Source of the DNA: Paratrimastix pyriformis
Lineage: Eukaryota > Preaxostyla > Paratrimastigidae
NCBI GenBank assembly: GCA_027972325.1
Contig: JAPMOS010000125.1
Coordinates: 5,001 to 69,000 of the forward strand
Direction of reading: 5' to 3'
DNA: 64,000 nt
Each line of letters begins with the position of its first letter. Position 1 is the stretch's first letter. The position numbers and the translations under genes are program-made. This document shows positions 49,904 to 60,765 of the stretch, piece by piece. The notes under the pieces were generated by a model. It was not told the origin of the DNA, did not search any database, and was given only the letters and a program-made list of their open reading frames with translations.

Positions 49904-51255
49904 TTACATCCTGTGTTTCTGATCCGGCCTTCCGGGGCCCCGGGACGAGCAAGGTGAGATTGGGGATCCGGAGTGGTCATGGTGGTGGTGGTGGTGGTGC
50001 CGGTGGTGGTGGTTGTCGGCCGCCTCTTCGGCTGGGCGGTCGGGGCGGGCAGACGGGGGTGGGGTCTGGCCATGTGGGAGCGATGGGCGGGCCCTCCGCG
50101 ACTTGGCCTCATCCCCACCCTCCTCATCCTCATCCGGCTTGCTGCTCTGGCTCCGGGGATGGCGGCGATGGTGCTGCCGCCGGTCGGCCGGGCGGTCGTC
50201 CTCAAGGATGAGCCCCTCCTCGTCCTCTCCTCCGGGGGTGCCCCCACGACGAGAACGGGCCGTCTCTGGCCCCACCCCGGGACCTGCTGCGGGTGGTCGG
50301 GTCTCTTCAAAGGCGTCGCTGTCACCAGGGCGGCTCTGATGGCGTCTGGGGCGACCGGAGCGGGCGCGATCGTCGGGCGGGTGGGGACGAGGCGGGTTGG
50401 GAGCCACCGAACGGGACGGAGAGGCCTGTCCTTCGTGACCGGCGCCCGCTCCCTCGTCCTCTCGCAAGGCCGCTGCCTGCCTTGTCTCTCCCCCCCCTCT
50501 GCCACCTGGGGCGGCAGGGGGCTGGACTGGATCCCCCGTCTCGGCGTCTGGATCGGCCGGCAGCCAACTCGGTCTCCCACGAGGAAACTTGGGCGGGCGG
50601 CACTCCCGCGGCATCCGCTGACCTCGCACAGCATCCAGAACCAGCTACCGGGGGGAGAGAGACAGCCCAAGACACAAAAAGCCGGGAAATGACGCGGATT
50701 TCTCGACGATCGGCAAGGCGATTCATCACCAAGGCGGCACAGAGGCTCACCACCAAGGCCAGGGCCCGACCTGCTGGCCATCGAGCATCATCGTGGTCCC
50801 GGGGGCGTCCAGGGCGGCCCGGCGGTCGTGTCTGTGGTGGAACTCCACAAAGGCGTAGCGCTTGCTCAAGCCTGTGAGCACGTCTTTGATGAGGCGACAT
50901 GAACGCACAGTGCCGAATCGCTCCATGGTCCGCCGGACATCCTCCTCGGTTGTCCTCGGGGCCAGATGGGCCACAATCACCGAACTGTCAGAGTTTCCGA
51001 GAGTATCCCGAGCTAGGATGCATGTTACCGTGGTGACAGCGCATATTTCAGTTGAGGCAGACGTTTTGCCCGAGATGGATCAAAGACGTTGTTGCGCCGA
51101 CGATATCGGCGAGTATTTGGGGAAACGGATGCTAAATTCCCGGTGTGATCTGTTGTTGGTAAACTATTCGGGGTCTCTTGATCGAAATGCTGGACTAAGT
51201 GCGCAAGGCCCCGTTGCAGTCGCTCGAGCTCGCCCGGGTCGCCGTCCTCCTGCAT
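49904..51255 (-). CDS. SNRNP35: Single-RRM snRNP protein, U11/U12-35K-like (or U1-70K-like)
   Basis: Start ATG 51255 (MQEDGDPGELERLQRGLAHL); introns with donors GTCCAG and GTCTTT lead to ILADIVGATT and then the RRM: VIVAHLAPRTTEEDVRRTME (RNP2), RSCRLIKDVLTGLSKRYAFV (RNP1 as KRYAFVEF), ending LDGQQ. After a GTCGGG intron, LVLDAVRGQRMPREC replaces the usual VDYERxRTxxGWxPRR. The KDVLTGLSKRYAF stretch is closer to U11/U12-35K (RDLVTGFSKGYAF) than to U1-70K. The tail is Arg/Pro/Asp-rich with RRHPRSQSS and a run of eight His with an Arg inside, ending at 49904. Which snRNP it serves cannot be settled by eye. Confidence 0.7.
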
Positions 51256-51340
51256 GCCCACCAGAACCCGTGGGTGCACCTCGTTCTCTTTTCCCGTGCT
51301 CCTGGTTCTCCTCTGCCGTGGGCTTTAAGAGGACTCCACC
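51256..51340. promoter_or_regulatory. 85-bp divergent promoter region
   Basis: All the DNA between the start codons of the RRM gene (-) and the GRIPAP1-like gene (+). Four gene pairs in this window share this head-to-head design with 61-112 bp. Confidence 0.5.
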
Positions 51341-54037
51341 ATGAGCGCACCGATTTGTACCAAAGAGGAATTCGAGCAGCTTCAGTCCCAGTATATCGCT
51401 CTCAAGCAGGAACGCTTCCGGCTTATCGATAAAGACCAGACCCTGACCCGCGGTCTGTCGGCAGCGGTGGTGGTGCAGCACACACAGAACATCTATTTTC
51501 TGCTTTCTTCGCAAAAGAGTTGGACCAGGCACAGAAGCATGTGACCCAACTTGATCGCGATCTGAGGAAAGCGACCGGTCTGGCTGTTGTGCCGCCCCGC
51601 TCGTCCCTGTCCCTGCCGCACCTCCCGTGCCCACACCTTCGCGAATGACTCGCAGTCGCCGGCGCCTCTTCATACGCTCACATTCCTTCCCGCCGTCCCA
51701 TTCCCTCGGGGTGACACCCACCCCACCGAACAGAGGCTCTTGCCAAGAGCAAGTCGGCCCAGAAGGTGCAGCAGCTGCAGCAGGAGAAGGACGACCTGCA
51801 GCGGATGCTGCTCGTCACCAAGGAGGAGTTCGGCGAGAAGGTCTGCCCCGCCCCGGCCTCCGCCGCCCTTCCGCTCACCCCTGGGGGCTGTCGGGCGGGC
51901 ATTGGCTAGGAGGGCGCCCTGCGGGCCAACCTGTCGCTGATCTTCGACCAGAACAAGGAGTATCTCACCCGGGTCGAGGTCCTCGAGGCCAAGCTGAGGG
52001 CCGCCGGGGGCGCCCCCGATGCCGCCGCCCCGGCCACCGCCGCCGGTGCCGCCGCCGCCGCGCCCGCGGGGGCCGACGTCAGCGCCCTGAGCCAGGAGTG
52101 CGAGGACCTCAAGAAGGGTCTGCCGAGACCACCCACGCAACAGCACCCCGCCCGCCCCCTTGCTGCCCCATCCCTGGATCATCCCTGCATCACCACCCGG
52201 CGCCCCATCGTGCAGCGCTGGCCGAGGGGCAGGCCGAGCGGGAGGCCCAGGAGCGGGCCCACCAGGAGCGTGTGGGGGCCCTCGAGGCCCAGATGGAGCA
52301 ACTCAGGCGCGACGCCGAGGCCGCCGATGCCCGGGCCCGCGAAGCCCAGGCCGCCGCCACGGCCCACGGTCCGGCCCCGCTCATGGTGCCTGCCGCCGCT
52401 GCCCTCCCTGCCCCCACTTCTACCGTTCCCGCTCCTGGCGGTGCTCGTCTGACGGTTGCCGCCCGTGTGACGTGCCGCTGGGCCCTGTGGTTGGCTGGCA
52501 GCATCGGGGCTGGAGAAGCAGGTCGCCGAGCTCGAGGCCAAGCTCGGTCCGTGCCCCCGACGCCCCCCGCCCCCGCCCGCCCGGCGGGCCGCCCCAGCCC
52601 TCCTCCCGCCCGCCGCCTGCCTTCTGATCGGCCCATTTTGCTTCGTTTCCCATTGATCCTTTGCCCCCGTGGGGCATCTGCTGCCGAGCAGAGGGGCGCG
52701 ACGTGGCCGCCCAGCGGCGCCAGACCAGCACCCAGGCCCAGATCGGCAGCCTCACGGCCGAGCTCGAGCAGGCCCGCCAGGCCGCCTCCACCGCGGGCAA
52801 GCTCCGCCAGGTGGCAGAGACCCAGGTTCGTTTCATCCGCCCAATGCGTCACATTTGGGGGGGTTTGCCTCGTTTCCGAGTCTTTCGGCAAGAGAGAGAC
52901 GGGCTGTATTGTGATATACATCGAGGAAGATGTCTGCGACATTATCTTATCCAAGCGTTCACGAACGCGTTCTGCTGCCTTTTCAGAGTGTCCACCAATG
53001 TGCCACGGGTAGTCTCCGGTCATTGGAGTGCCGCAGTTTGTTTTCCAATCGTAGATGGTTGCCACGGTCCCATCGGAGAATTTGAGGTCCCATTCGCAGG
53101 TTATCTTTTCCCCAATATCTGCGTTGGGACCTCTGTGTGGTTGACCGAAAGCGAGGACCAAATTCTCATAGGTCGTATAGATCTGTTCGGGGGATTTGGG
53201 AGCGTGAGAAAAATTACATTTGTTCATCACAAGACCTCCCCGCACAATGATGTCCTGTCAATCTCGTCGAATCTCACAAAATCCATCGGGGGAAAAACGT
53301 GTTGGCCCGGGGACGATGGGGCAATTGCCGGAGAAGAAACGGTGAAAGGGGGGAAGGACGAAAGAAAGAGAGGGAAGAGAAGAACGATACGAAAGGAAGA
53401 GAAGAGGATTCATTTCAAGAAAAGGGACAAAAAGAAAGGTTTTACCCCACTCACCGTTTTTAGCAATCCATCCGGTCGTGGGTGGTTGGTGCTTTTGACA
53501 GTCGGCGCGTATCGAACCCTGTCATAAATCGCTCGTGCCCATTTCCCACGCCGGCGCCTGACGTTGTGTTTTTTTTTTTCTTGAGCCATTTTCCTGGGAC
53601 TCTTGCATCTTGCTTGTGCTTTTCTCCGGTTCCTCTCGTCCATCATCATCATCGCTCCCCGGGTCCGGTCGACGTGCCTTCTCCGCTTGACCCTTTCGGC
53701 TGCCACCACTCGTGGGTTTCCAGGCGGCCGATGCTCAACGGGGCCGGGCCGAGGCCGAGGAGACCCGGTCCGCCCTGGAGGCACAAGTCGAGGCCCAGAA
53801 GGTCCGCCCGTCAGCCTTTTGTGTGTGTGTGCGCGCGCGTTGTATGTGCGTGGGGGGGGGGGGGGGGGGGGGACGAGCGCCCCAATATCACATCCCATAC
53901 CCATCCCCATCGTGGGGCCTCCTGCGCATATTCTCCATGGCGACGGCAGAAAGAGCTCTCGACCCTGCACGACGACCTGCGCGAGTACGAGCTGACCCGC
54001 ACCCAGCTGGAGAACGCCAAGCGCCGGATGCAGGTCC

Positions 54038-54085
<48 letters not shown>

Positions 54086-54371
54086 CTGCTCTTGCTCCCG
54101 GTCCCGCCCCGCCCCCTGTTGCCAACCCATCCATTCGCATCCTCACCCACCCAATTTGCACCCCCGTCCCCATACGGGCGCCCCGGTCGGCCAGGATCTG
54201 ACGGAGCAGGTGGGCCGGCTGAAGGAGGCTGCGGCCCTGGCCCCGGCCGTGGCAGCCGCCAGCACGGAGCACGAGGCCGAGGCGGGCCGGCTGCGGGTCC
54301 AGTGCGCAGCCCTCGAGGAGAAGCTCGCACAGGCCCAGGCGGGCGCCCAGGTCGGTTGGGCACCCCCCCCC

Positions 54372-54402
<31 letters not shown>

Positions 54403-57400
54403 ACACACACTCCTCACCCCTCACTGGGCCCCCTTCCCTCTCTGGCGGGCAGGAGCACGCCTCGGAGCTGGCCGCCCTGACAGCCTCGCTGCAGGCCATC
54501 AAGGTCCGCCCCCCCCCCCCACCCACCCCTCTACTGCGCACGCACCTTCATCACCCCGCCGCCCGCCCTCGTGTCCATCGTGCCCACCGCTCAATTGCGG
54601 TCCCTGCTCACGCTGTGGCGCTGCCCTGCAGGCTGAGAAGGCCGACCTGATGCGGGACGGGGCTGAGGCTCAGAAGAAGCTCGCCGCCCGCGAGGATGCC
54701 CTCAAGGCGTCCGCTCGCCCGCACCCCCGGCACCCACCCGGCACCCACCCATCGCTCGCTCACCCATCGCTCGCTCACCCATCGCTCGCCCATCCCCCAC
54801 CGCGCACTGGGTTCGAAACGACATGGGCATGAACATCATCACATGCATGGACATGGGCATATGGGCATGGGCATATGGGCATATGGGCATGGGCATGGAC
54901 CAACGGCTTGTGTCCTTCTGCGGGGGCGGATGGGCGGCCTGGCCAGGGCGCGGGAGGGGCTGCAGCGCGCCGAGCAGCAGGAGGTTGCCATCCGCGAGCA
55001 GATCGCAGCCCGCGAGTCCGACGCGGTCCGTCCTCCCCGGCGCCCCTCCTCCGCGCCCCAGTCATCACCCGTGATGGTGCCTCAAGGCCCATGCCCCTTG
55101 CTGCGCTTGGGGAGCGCCTTGCACATTCCCGGACCCGCGGCACTGCCCGCCCCCATCGGCTGACCCCGTCTGGCGTCTGGCTTGCTATCCGGATGGCCTG
55201 GTGGGGCCTGGTTGCAGCGTGGGCTCAAGGAGCGTGTGGACGAGCTGACGGGCCAGCTGGCCGAGGCCCGGGCCGCCCAGGCCACCACCGAGAAGGAGGT
55301 CCCCCCGCCCTTCCTCGCCCGCACGCCCATGTCCATGCCCATATCACCCCGTTGCATCATGCCCGTGCCCATTCCCGGGGGGCCCGCGCAGCTCGGGGCC
55401 GCCCAGACGGGTCAGCGCGGGGCCGAGGAGCGGGCCGGCCAGCAGCGGGCCGAGGCGGACCGGCTGCGGGGCGACCTGGAGGGGGCCCGCACCAGGGCCC
55501 GCCAGCTCGAGCAGGACCTCGCCGCCGCCCGCCAGGAGGCCGACCAGGCCAGGGCCAAGTCCGCACACACACCACTTGCCCCGCCACTTGCCCCGCCACT
55601 TGCCCCGCCACTTGCCCCGCCACTTGCCCCCATGCCCCCTTGAGTGCACGAGGGCTCGCCCTGGGCCGTCCTCACCCGGCCACACCCGTCCCGGCCATGG
55701 CCACCACTCCGCCCGCAGGGCCAAGACTGAGGCAGGCCGGCAGAAGGCCGAGCTAGACAAGCGCCAGGCCGAGTGCGACCGGCTCCGCACAGACCTCGAC
55801 GCACGCATGTCCGCCCAAGCCGCCCGCCCAACCTGCCTCCTCGCCCAACCACCCACCCACCCGCCAGCTCCCACACGCCCCCTCGCATGTCCGGCCCGAC
55901 CCCCGCCCACCTGCCTCGTCCCCGCCGACCTCTGCTCTGCTCTGTGTATGGGTATGTCTGGCCTTGCGCCCCTCATCGGGTGCCCGCTGCTCTGTGGGGG
56001 GTGCGGGAGCAGGGGAGAGCTTGAGCGGGCCCGGGAGAGCCTGGAGAAGCACCGGACCGAGGCCGAGCGGCTGGCGGGCGACCTGACGGCGGCCCGGGCT
56101 GAGGCCGACCGCGTCCGGGCCGAGGCCGACAGGGCAGCCAAGGTCGGGCACCCCCGTCACACGCACCGCCTGGCGCTCGGCCCCCCCATTGCCCGCCCCC
56201 CCTCCTTCCCCCTGCATATGGAGACCGGTGCTCGGGCCAGGCTTGGACGGCCCCGGGCAGCCACCGGCATCCGCGGCTGCTCGGCCTGACCTCGGTTCCT
56301 CTCGACCCACCACCCACCCACCCACGGGGCTCATGGCTTGGCGGGGGCGCAGGAGCTATCGGGGATGCAGCTGGAGGTGGATGCGGTGCGGGCCAAGGCC
56401 AAGCAGGAGGCGGCCGGCCTGCAGCTGGAGGTGGAGGCGGTGCGGGCCAAGGGGGCCCGCGAGTGCGCCGACCTGCGGGCCCAGCTGGCCAAGGGGGCCG
56501 AGGCGGTCGAGGCCCGGCAGGCGCTCGAGGTGGAGCTGACCCGCACCCGGACCGACCTCGAGGAGAAGTACGCCAAGGCCCGCTCGCTGGCCCAGCCCCA
56601 GGACAGCCCCCGGCACGGCACGGCACGGCACGGCACGGCACGGCACGGCACGGCACGGCACGGCACGGCACGGCACGGCACGGCACGGCACGGCACGGCA
56701 CGGCACAGCTGACCTCGGGCCCCGCCCAGCGGCACCTGGCTGCCCCATCAGGAAGATGCGCGGCGTCGCTGACCCTCTCGTTCGTCCTTCTCGATGTGTG
56801 TCTGATGCGCGTCTGTGGGCCTCCTGTGCCTGTCTCGGGGGCGGGGACGGGGGACGGGGGGCGGCTGCAGATCCGCGGGGACCTGGAGTCGCAGCTGGCC
56901 CAGGCGCGGCAGGACGGGCAGCTGGCCCGGGCCGAGCTGGAGCAGAGCCGCCAGCGTGCCCAGGAGTGGGACAAGGTTCGCCAGGGGCTCGTCGAGGAGG
57001 CCGAGGCCCGGGTGCGGGCCGAGGGGCAGCGGGTCGAGGTCGCCATGGGGCGCGCCGAGCGGCTCAAGGTCGACCTCGAGGCCGCCACACGCGAGCGGGT
57101 CCGCGCATCCACCCAGCACCCGACGGCTCCATGCCCCCTGCCCCTCCTGCCCCTGCCCCTGCCCCTGTCACTGTCACTGTTCCCAGCCCCATCCGTGCCT
57201 CTGCTCTTTTCTCTGATCATTCCCCGCTTGTTGCTGTGCCTTTGGGCGCCTCTGTAGAACGAGGAGCGGAGCCGGCTGCTGTCCCGTCCCCTGTCTCATC
57301 CGTGTCTCGTGTTGTTGTTGCCTTTTGGGCGCCTCTGCAGAACGAGGAGCGGAGCCGGCTGCTGGACACGGAGCGGGCGGCTGCCCTGGTGGCGGCCCGG

Positions 57401-58893
57401 CTGGCCGAGACCGAGGCGGCCCTCGCCGGGGCCCAGACACAGGTGCGGGCCCACGAGGCGGCCCTTGCCCAGGGGGCCGAGGGTGCCCGGATGGGGGCCG
57501 AGGACTGCCAGGCCCGGGACGTGGAGCTGGCCGCCCTGCGGGAGCAGTGGGCCGTGGCCGAGCGCGACCTGGCCGACCTCCGCACCGAGCTCATCGCCCA
57601 GCAGCGCAAGGCCGACCAGACCGTCCGCGCCCTGACCTCCCCGCCCCCGGCCCCCGGCCACCACCACTGTCTTTCACAGAGCGAGAGGGTGAAGTCCCGT
57701 CGCGGCCCCCAATGGGAGCGCCGTACCACCTTTGAAAGACCCGGGCACGTCAGCGGGGGAACGGGCGCTCACTCACGGGGGGCGCGGGTGGCGGGTGGCG
57801 GGCCGCAGATCCGGGACCTGAAGCGGGCCCTTCAGCAGTCGGGCGGGGGCGGCGGCCACGGGACGACCCTGCCCCCCATCGAGCGGACCGCCAGTCGGGT
57901 CATGGCCTCGGCCGTCGTCGCCGCGGCCGGCTCGCGGACCCCCAGCCCCAGCCCCAGCCCCAGCCGGCCCCGCCCGCCACGGCGACCCCACCGCCGCCGC
58001 CCCCCGGCACGCCCGGCCACCACGCGGGTGCGGTGCCCTGCCGCAAGTGCCGCGAGATGGAGGCCCGGGTGCAGTTCCTCGAGGACAGCAACGCCCTGCT
58101 GCAGCAAGACAAGGAGGCCCTCAAGAAGCTCGTCATGGGCTCCGCCCCCGGCAAGGGCAAGAAGGCCCGCCCCCCGCCCCGCCATCGTGCCATGCGCATC
58201 CCGCCATCATGCCATGCCCCCCCCGCCCGCCATCATGTCATACATCCCACCCCGTCCCCGAAATCGCCCCACCGCCAGTCCCGCCTCCACCACGTTCCCC
58301 AAACGGGGCGCCTAACCGCCTCCCTGCTGCTGCGGGGCCCGGTGGGGGTGGGGGGTGGGGTTGGGTGCGTGTCTGCGGTCGGGCGGGCAGAACGACGCGA
58401 CGGCCCGGATGGCGGAGATCATGGAGGAGACCCTCCACCGCAACCTGCTCCTCCAGCAGAACGTCAAGGTAACCCCGCCGCCACCACCCCCTTGCCCCAC
58501 CCCCCCCTCTCCCCCCCCCCCCTCCCCCCGCACCCCCTCCAGCAGAATTTCAGCGCCCCATTTGCTGGTGTTGGGTGGGCCAGCTGTCGCGACCCGCCTC
58601 TCCCGCCATCGCAGCCGCTCACCCGGCTGCGTTCTGCCTCGGTTGGGTTGGGCTGGTTGGGGTTGGGCTGGTTGGGGTTGGGCTGGTTGGGGTTGGGCTG
58701 GTTGGGGTTGGGCTGGGGTGCAGGTGCTGGGGAGGAGGTGGCCCGGCTGCAGAAGCTGTCGTCCCCGGCCCCCGCCCCCGCCCCCGAGGAGGCCCCGGCC
58801 GTCCCGGGGAGCCTGTCCCCGGCCCCGCCCCCGTCCCCGTCCCCCACCGCCTCCGCGGCCGAGCCCCTCGCCACCCCCGGCCACCCGCGGTAG
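51341..58893 (+). CDS. GRIPAP1/GRASP-1-like coiled-coil protein
   Basis: In animals GRIPAP1 is a Rab4 effector of recycling endosomes. The N-terminus MSAPICTKEEFEQLQSQY, LDQAQKHVTQLDRDLRKAT, EALAKSKSAQKVQQLQQEKD and LLVTKEEFGEKEGALRANLS matches human GRIPAP1 in order (its SKAQKALSKSKKAQ block). Some 18 exons of heptad coiled coil follow, most ending in Lys-Gln or Lys then GTCCGC. The C-terminus has RKCREMEARVQFLEDSNALL, ARMAEIMEETLHRNLLLQQN and EEVARLQKL, as in the family's conserved end, with stop at 58893. One ~900-nt intron (52828 to about 53723) carries an antisense virus-type ORF. Introns hold C-runs and a GGCAC array. Exact ends of several short exons (55.0-56.4 kb) are approximate. Confidence 0.8.
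52900..53245 (-). CDS. Virus/phage-type protein of unknown function, antisense in an intron
   Basis: The minus-strand frame from 53245 reads YENLVLAFGQPHRG, KITCEWDLKFSDGTVATIYD and GDYPWHIGGHSEKAAERV. A W-H-I-G-G motif after an acidic SDGTVATIY block is, to my knowledge, typical of a small family found mainly in giant DNA viruses and phages. The roughly 110-residue domain is uninterrupted. Downstream the frame stays open into the antisense of a host exon, so its 3' end is not defined. It lies wholly inside a GRIPAP1-like intron on the opposite strand. It could be a captured viral gene; whether it is expressed is unknown. Confidence 0.6.
53288..53396. repeat. Dispersed ~105-bp sequence, copy B
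   Basis: Partner of 24890-24996 (core ACGATGGGGCAATTGCCGG). It lies just upstream of the antisense virus-type ORF. Confidence 0.7.
54039..54084 (+). repeat. 46-bp C homopolymer beside a 5' splice site
   Basis: Begins a few bases after the donor (GTCCGG) that follows the KRRMQ exon of the GRIPAP1-like gene. It is the longest of many sense-strand C-runs in introns here. Confidence 0.9.
56608..56708. repeat. (GGCAC)n pentamer array
   Basis: About 20 units in a GRIPAP1-like intron. Cys-Arg-Ala-Val-Pro frames on the minus strand are artefacts. Confidence 0.95.
57240..57287 (+). repeat. Duplicated acceptor and exon start in the GRIPAP1-like gene
   Basis: TTTGGGCGCCTCTGTAG then AACGAGGAGCGGAGCC is repeated, with the acceptor as CAG, at 57325-57372. 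Exon edges are at 57258 and 57341, 83 nt apart. Only the second copy continues into the exon (LLDTERAAALVAARLAETEA). Confidence 0.85.
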
Positions 58894-58983
58894 CCAGCGG
58901 GCCGGGTCCCGCCGCCCCACCCCGCGCCGGAAATTATCCTTGTCCCGTCCCATCCCCGTATCCCCTCCCCCTCCTCCTCCTCC

Positions 58984-59015
<32 letters not shown>

Positions 59016-59423
59016 ATTGCGTCTGATCTGATCTCATGTGTGGCTGGGCGGAGGCGCGTGCCCAAGATGGGCCCCATCCGTCCCCGTTTGCTGCCACTGT
59101 CGCTGCCGCTGCCGCTGCCGCTCGCTTGGGGAGCGCGGGCCGCACCCGCCAACGATCGGAGGGACACGGAGCCATCGATTCGTAGTTACACAGGGGCGGG
59201 CGGGCCGCCCAAAGAAGAGGGAAAGCGAAAGAGAAAGAGGGAACGGGGGAAAGGGGGAAAGGGGGAAAGCGAAAGGGGAACGGGAACGGGAACGGGAGGA
59301 ACGGGGAGGCGAGGCGAGGCTCGTGGGGGGGTGCCTGGGCCGGCCCCCTGGCCGATGATCGGGCGAAGTGGGGAACGGCCGAGGGGGCGGGTGGGGCCGG
59401 CCTCGCCCCTCTGGACAGGCCGC
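58894..59423. other. Convergent spacer
   Basis: Lies between the GRIPAP1-like stop and the stop of the next minus-strand gene. Holds a run of about 28 C at 58989-59016 and GAAAGGGG repeats near 59220-59300. No gene seen. Confidence 0.6.
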
Positions 59424-60733
59424 CTATCGGGCGAAGGGGCGCCTGGCGGGGGCGGGGTGGGCGGCGACCCGCTGGCGGCGCATCTCGGCGTACTGGGCCC
59501 GCAGGGCGGCCCGCTTGAGGGCCTCCACCTGGTGCGGCCCCAGCGCCCCGTCCGCAGCCTCCTCGGGGGCCCCCCTGCGCCCACGATGGCCATCCCCCCC
59601 CAGCCAGCCGCCGCCATCAGCACCGGCATTGGCGGAGGAGGAGGGGCAGAGGGAAGAGGGCAGAGGGGGCAGAGGCGGACCGTGGGGTGAGGGTGGGCAG
59701 GGGGGCCGTCGCGGCGGGGGCGCCCTGACCGCCGAAGGGCGAGAGGGCGCTGCTGGCGGGCCCCGGCTGGGCGTAGTGGCCCTGCACACAGGCACCGCGC
59801 CCCGGGGAACCCACAGCGGGCAGGCGGGTAAGGGCGCGGCGATGGGTGGTGGTGGGGATGTCTGTGCTTGGCAGTACGGGCCTTGGATGATTGGGGTGAT
59901 TGGGGTGATTGGGGTGATTGGGATGATGCGGATGCTGGTGGTGAGACGGGCGGCGATGGTTCGGGTGGTTCGGGCTCGGGGGATGGTGGCGAGGGCGCAG
60001 CAGCGGACCCTGGGGGCCGACTTGGAGCGGGCCGCCGCGTAGGAGCCTGCCCCCGCAGCGGGCAGCCCTCCCGAGGGCGAGGTGGCGGCGGCCCCGCGCG
60101 GGGTGCGGCCCCCCGAGCGGACCGGGGCCGAGGGGGCGGTGGCCCCCAGGGCGGCCCCGCTGGTGGCGAAGGGGCCCGGGGGGGACATCTTGGCCAGGCT
60201 GTTGACCGTGGGCCGGCGGTAGTGGGTGGGGGTCATCGGGTACCCGAAGCTGGCCGCGGCCACGGCCCCCGGGGGCAGCGCCCCCGCCCCGACGCCAGCC
60301 CGGGCCGAGAGCAGGGGCTGCACCTGAGCAGCAAGCGGGGTGCCGGCCGCCTCGAGGCCGGCCGGGGCCTCGGCCGGGATGCCCAGCCCCGGGTAGCCCC
60401 CGTAGCCGGCCGGCCCCTGCGGCTGCAGCTGAATGGGCATCCCCTCGGCAGGCTGGCCCTCGCCCCCGGCCAGCAGGTACCCCGATCCGTACGGGGCGGC
60501 GCCGGGGCCACCGGGCTGCTGCTGCTGCTGTTGGATGAGCTGCTGCTGCTGCTGCTGCTGTTGGATCTGCTGGATCTGGAGCTGGGCCATGAGCTGCTGG
60601 AAGAGGGCACGCTGCATCTCCTCCTGCTGGCCGGGCCCCAGCTGGTGGTACTGGGTCGCCGTCAGGCCCCCAAGCAGCCCCTGGGGCGGCCCGCCCGCCG
60701 GTGCCACCTCAATCAAGGCGCCCTGGGGCTGCT

Positions 60734-60765
<32 letters not shown>

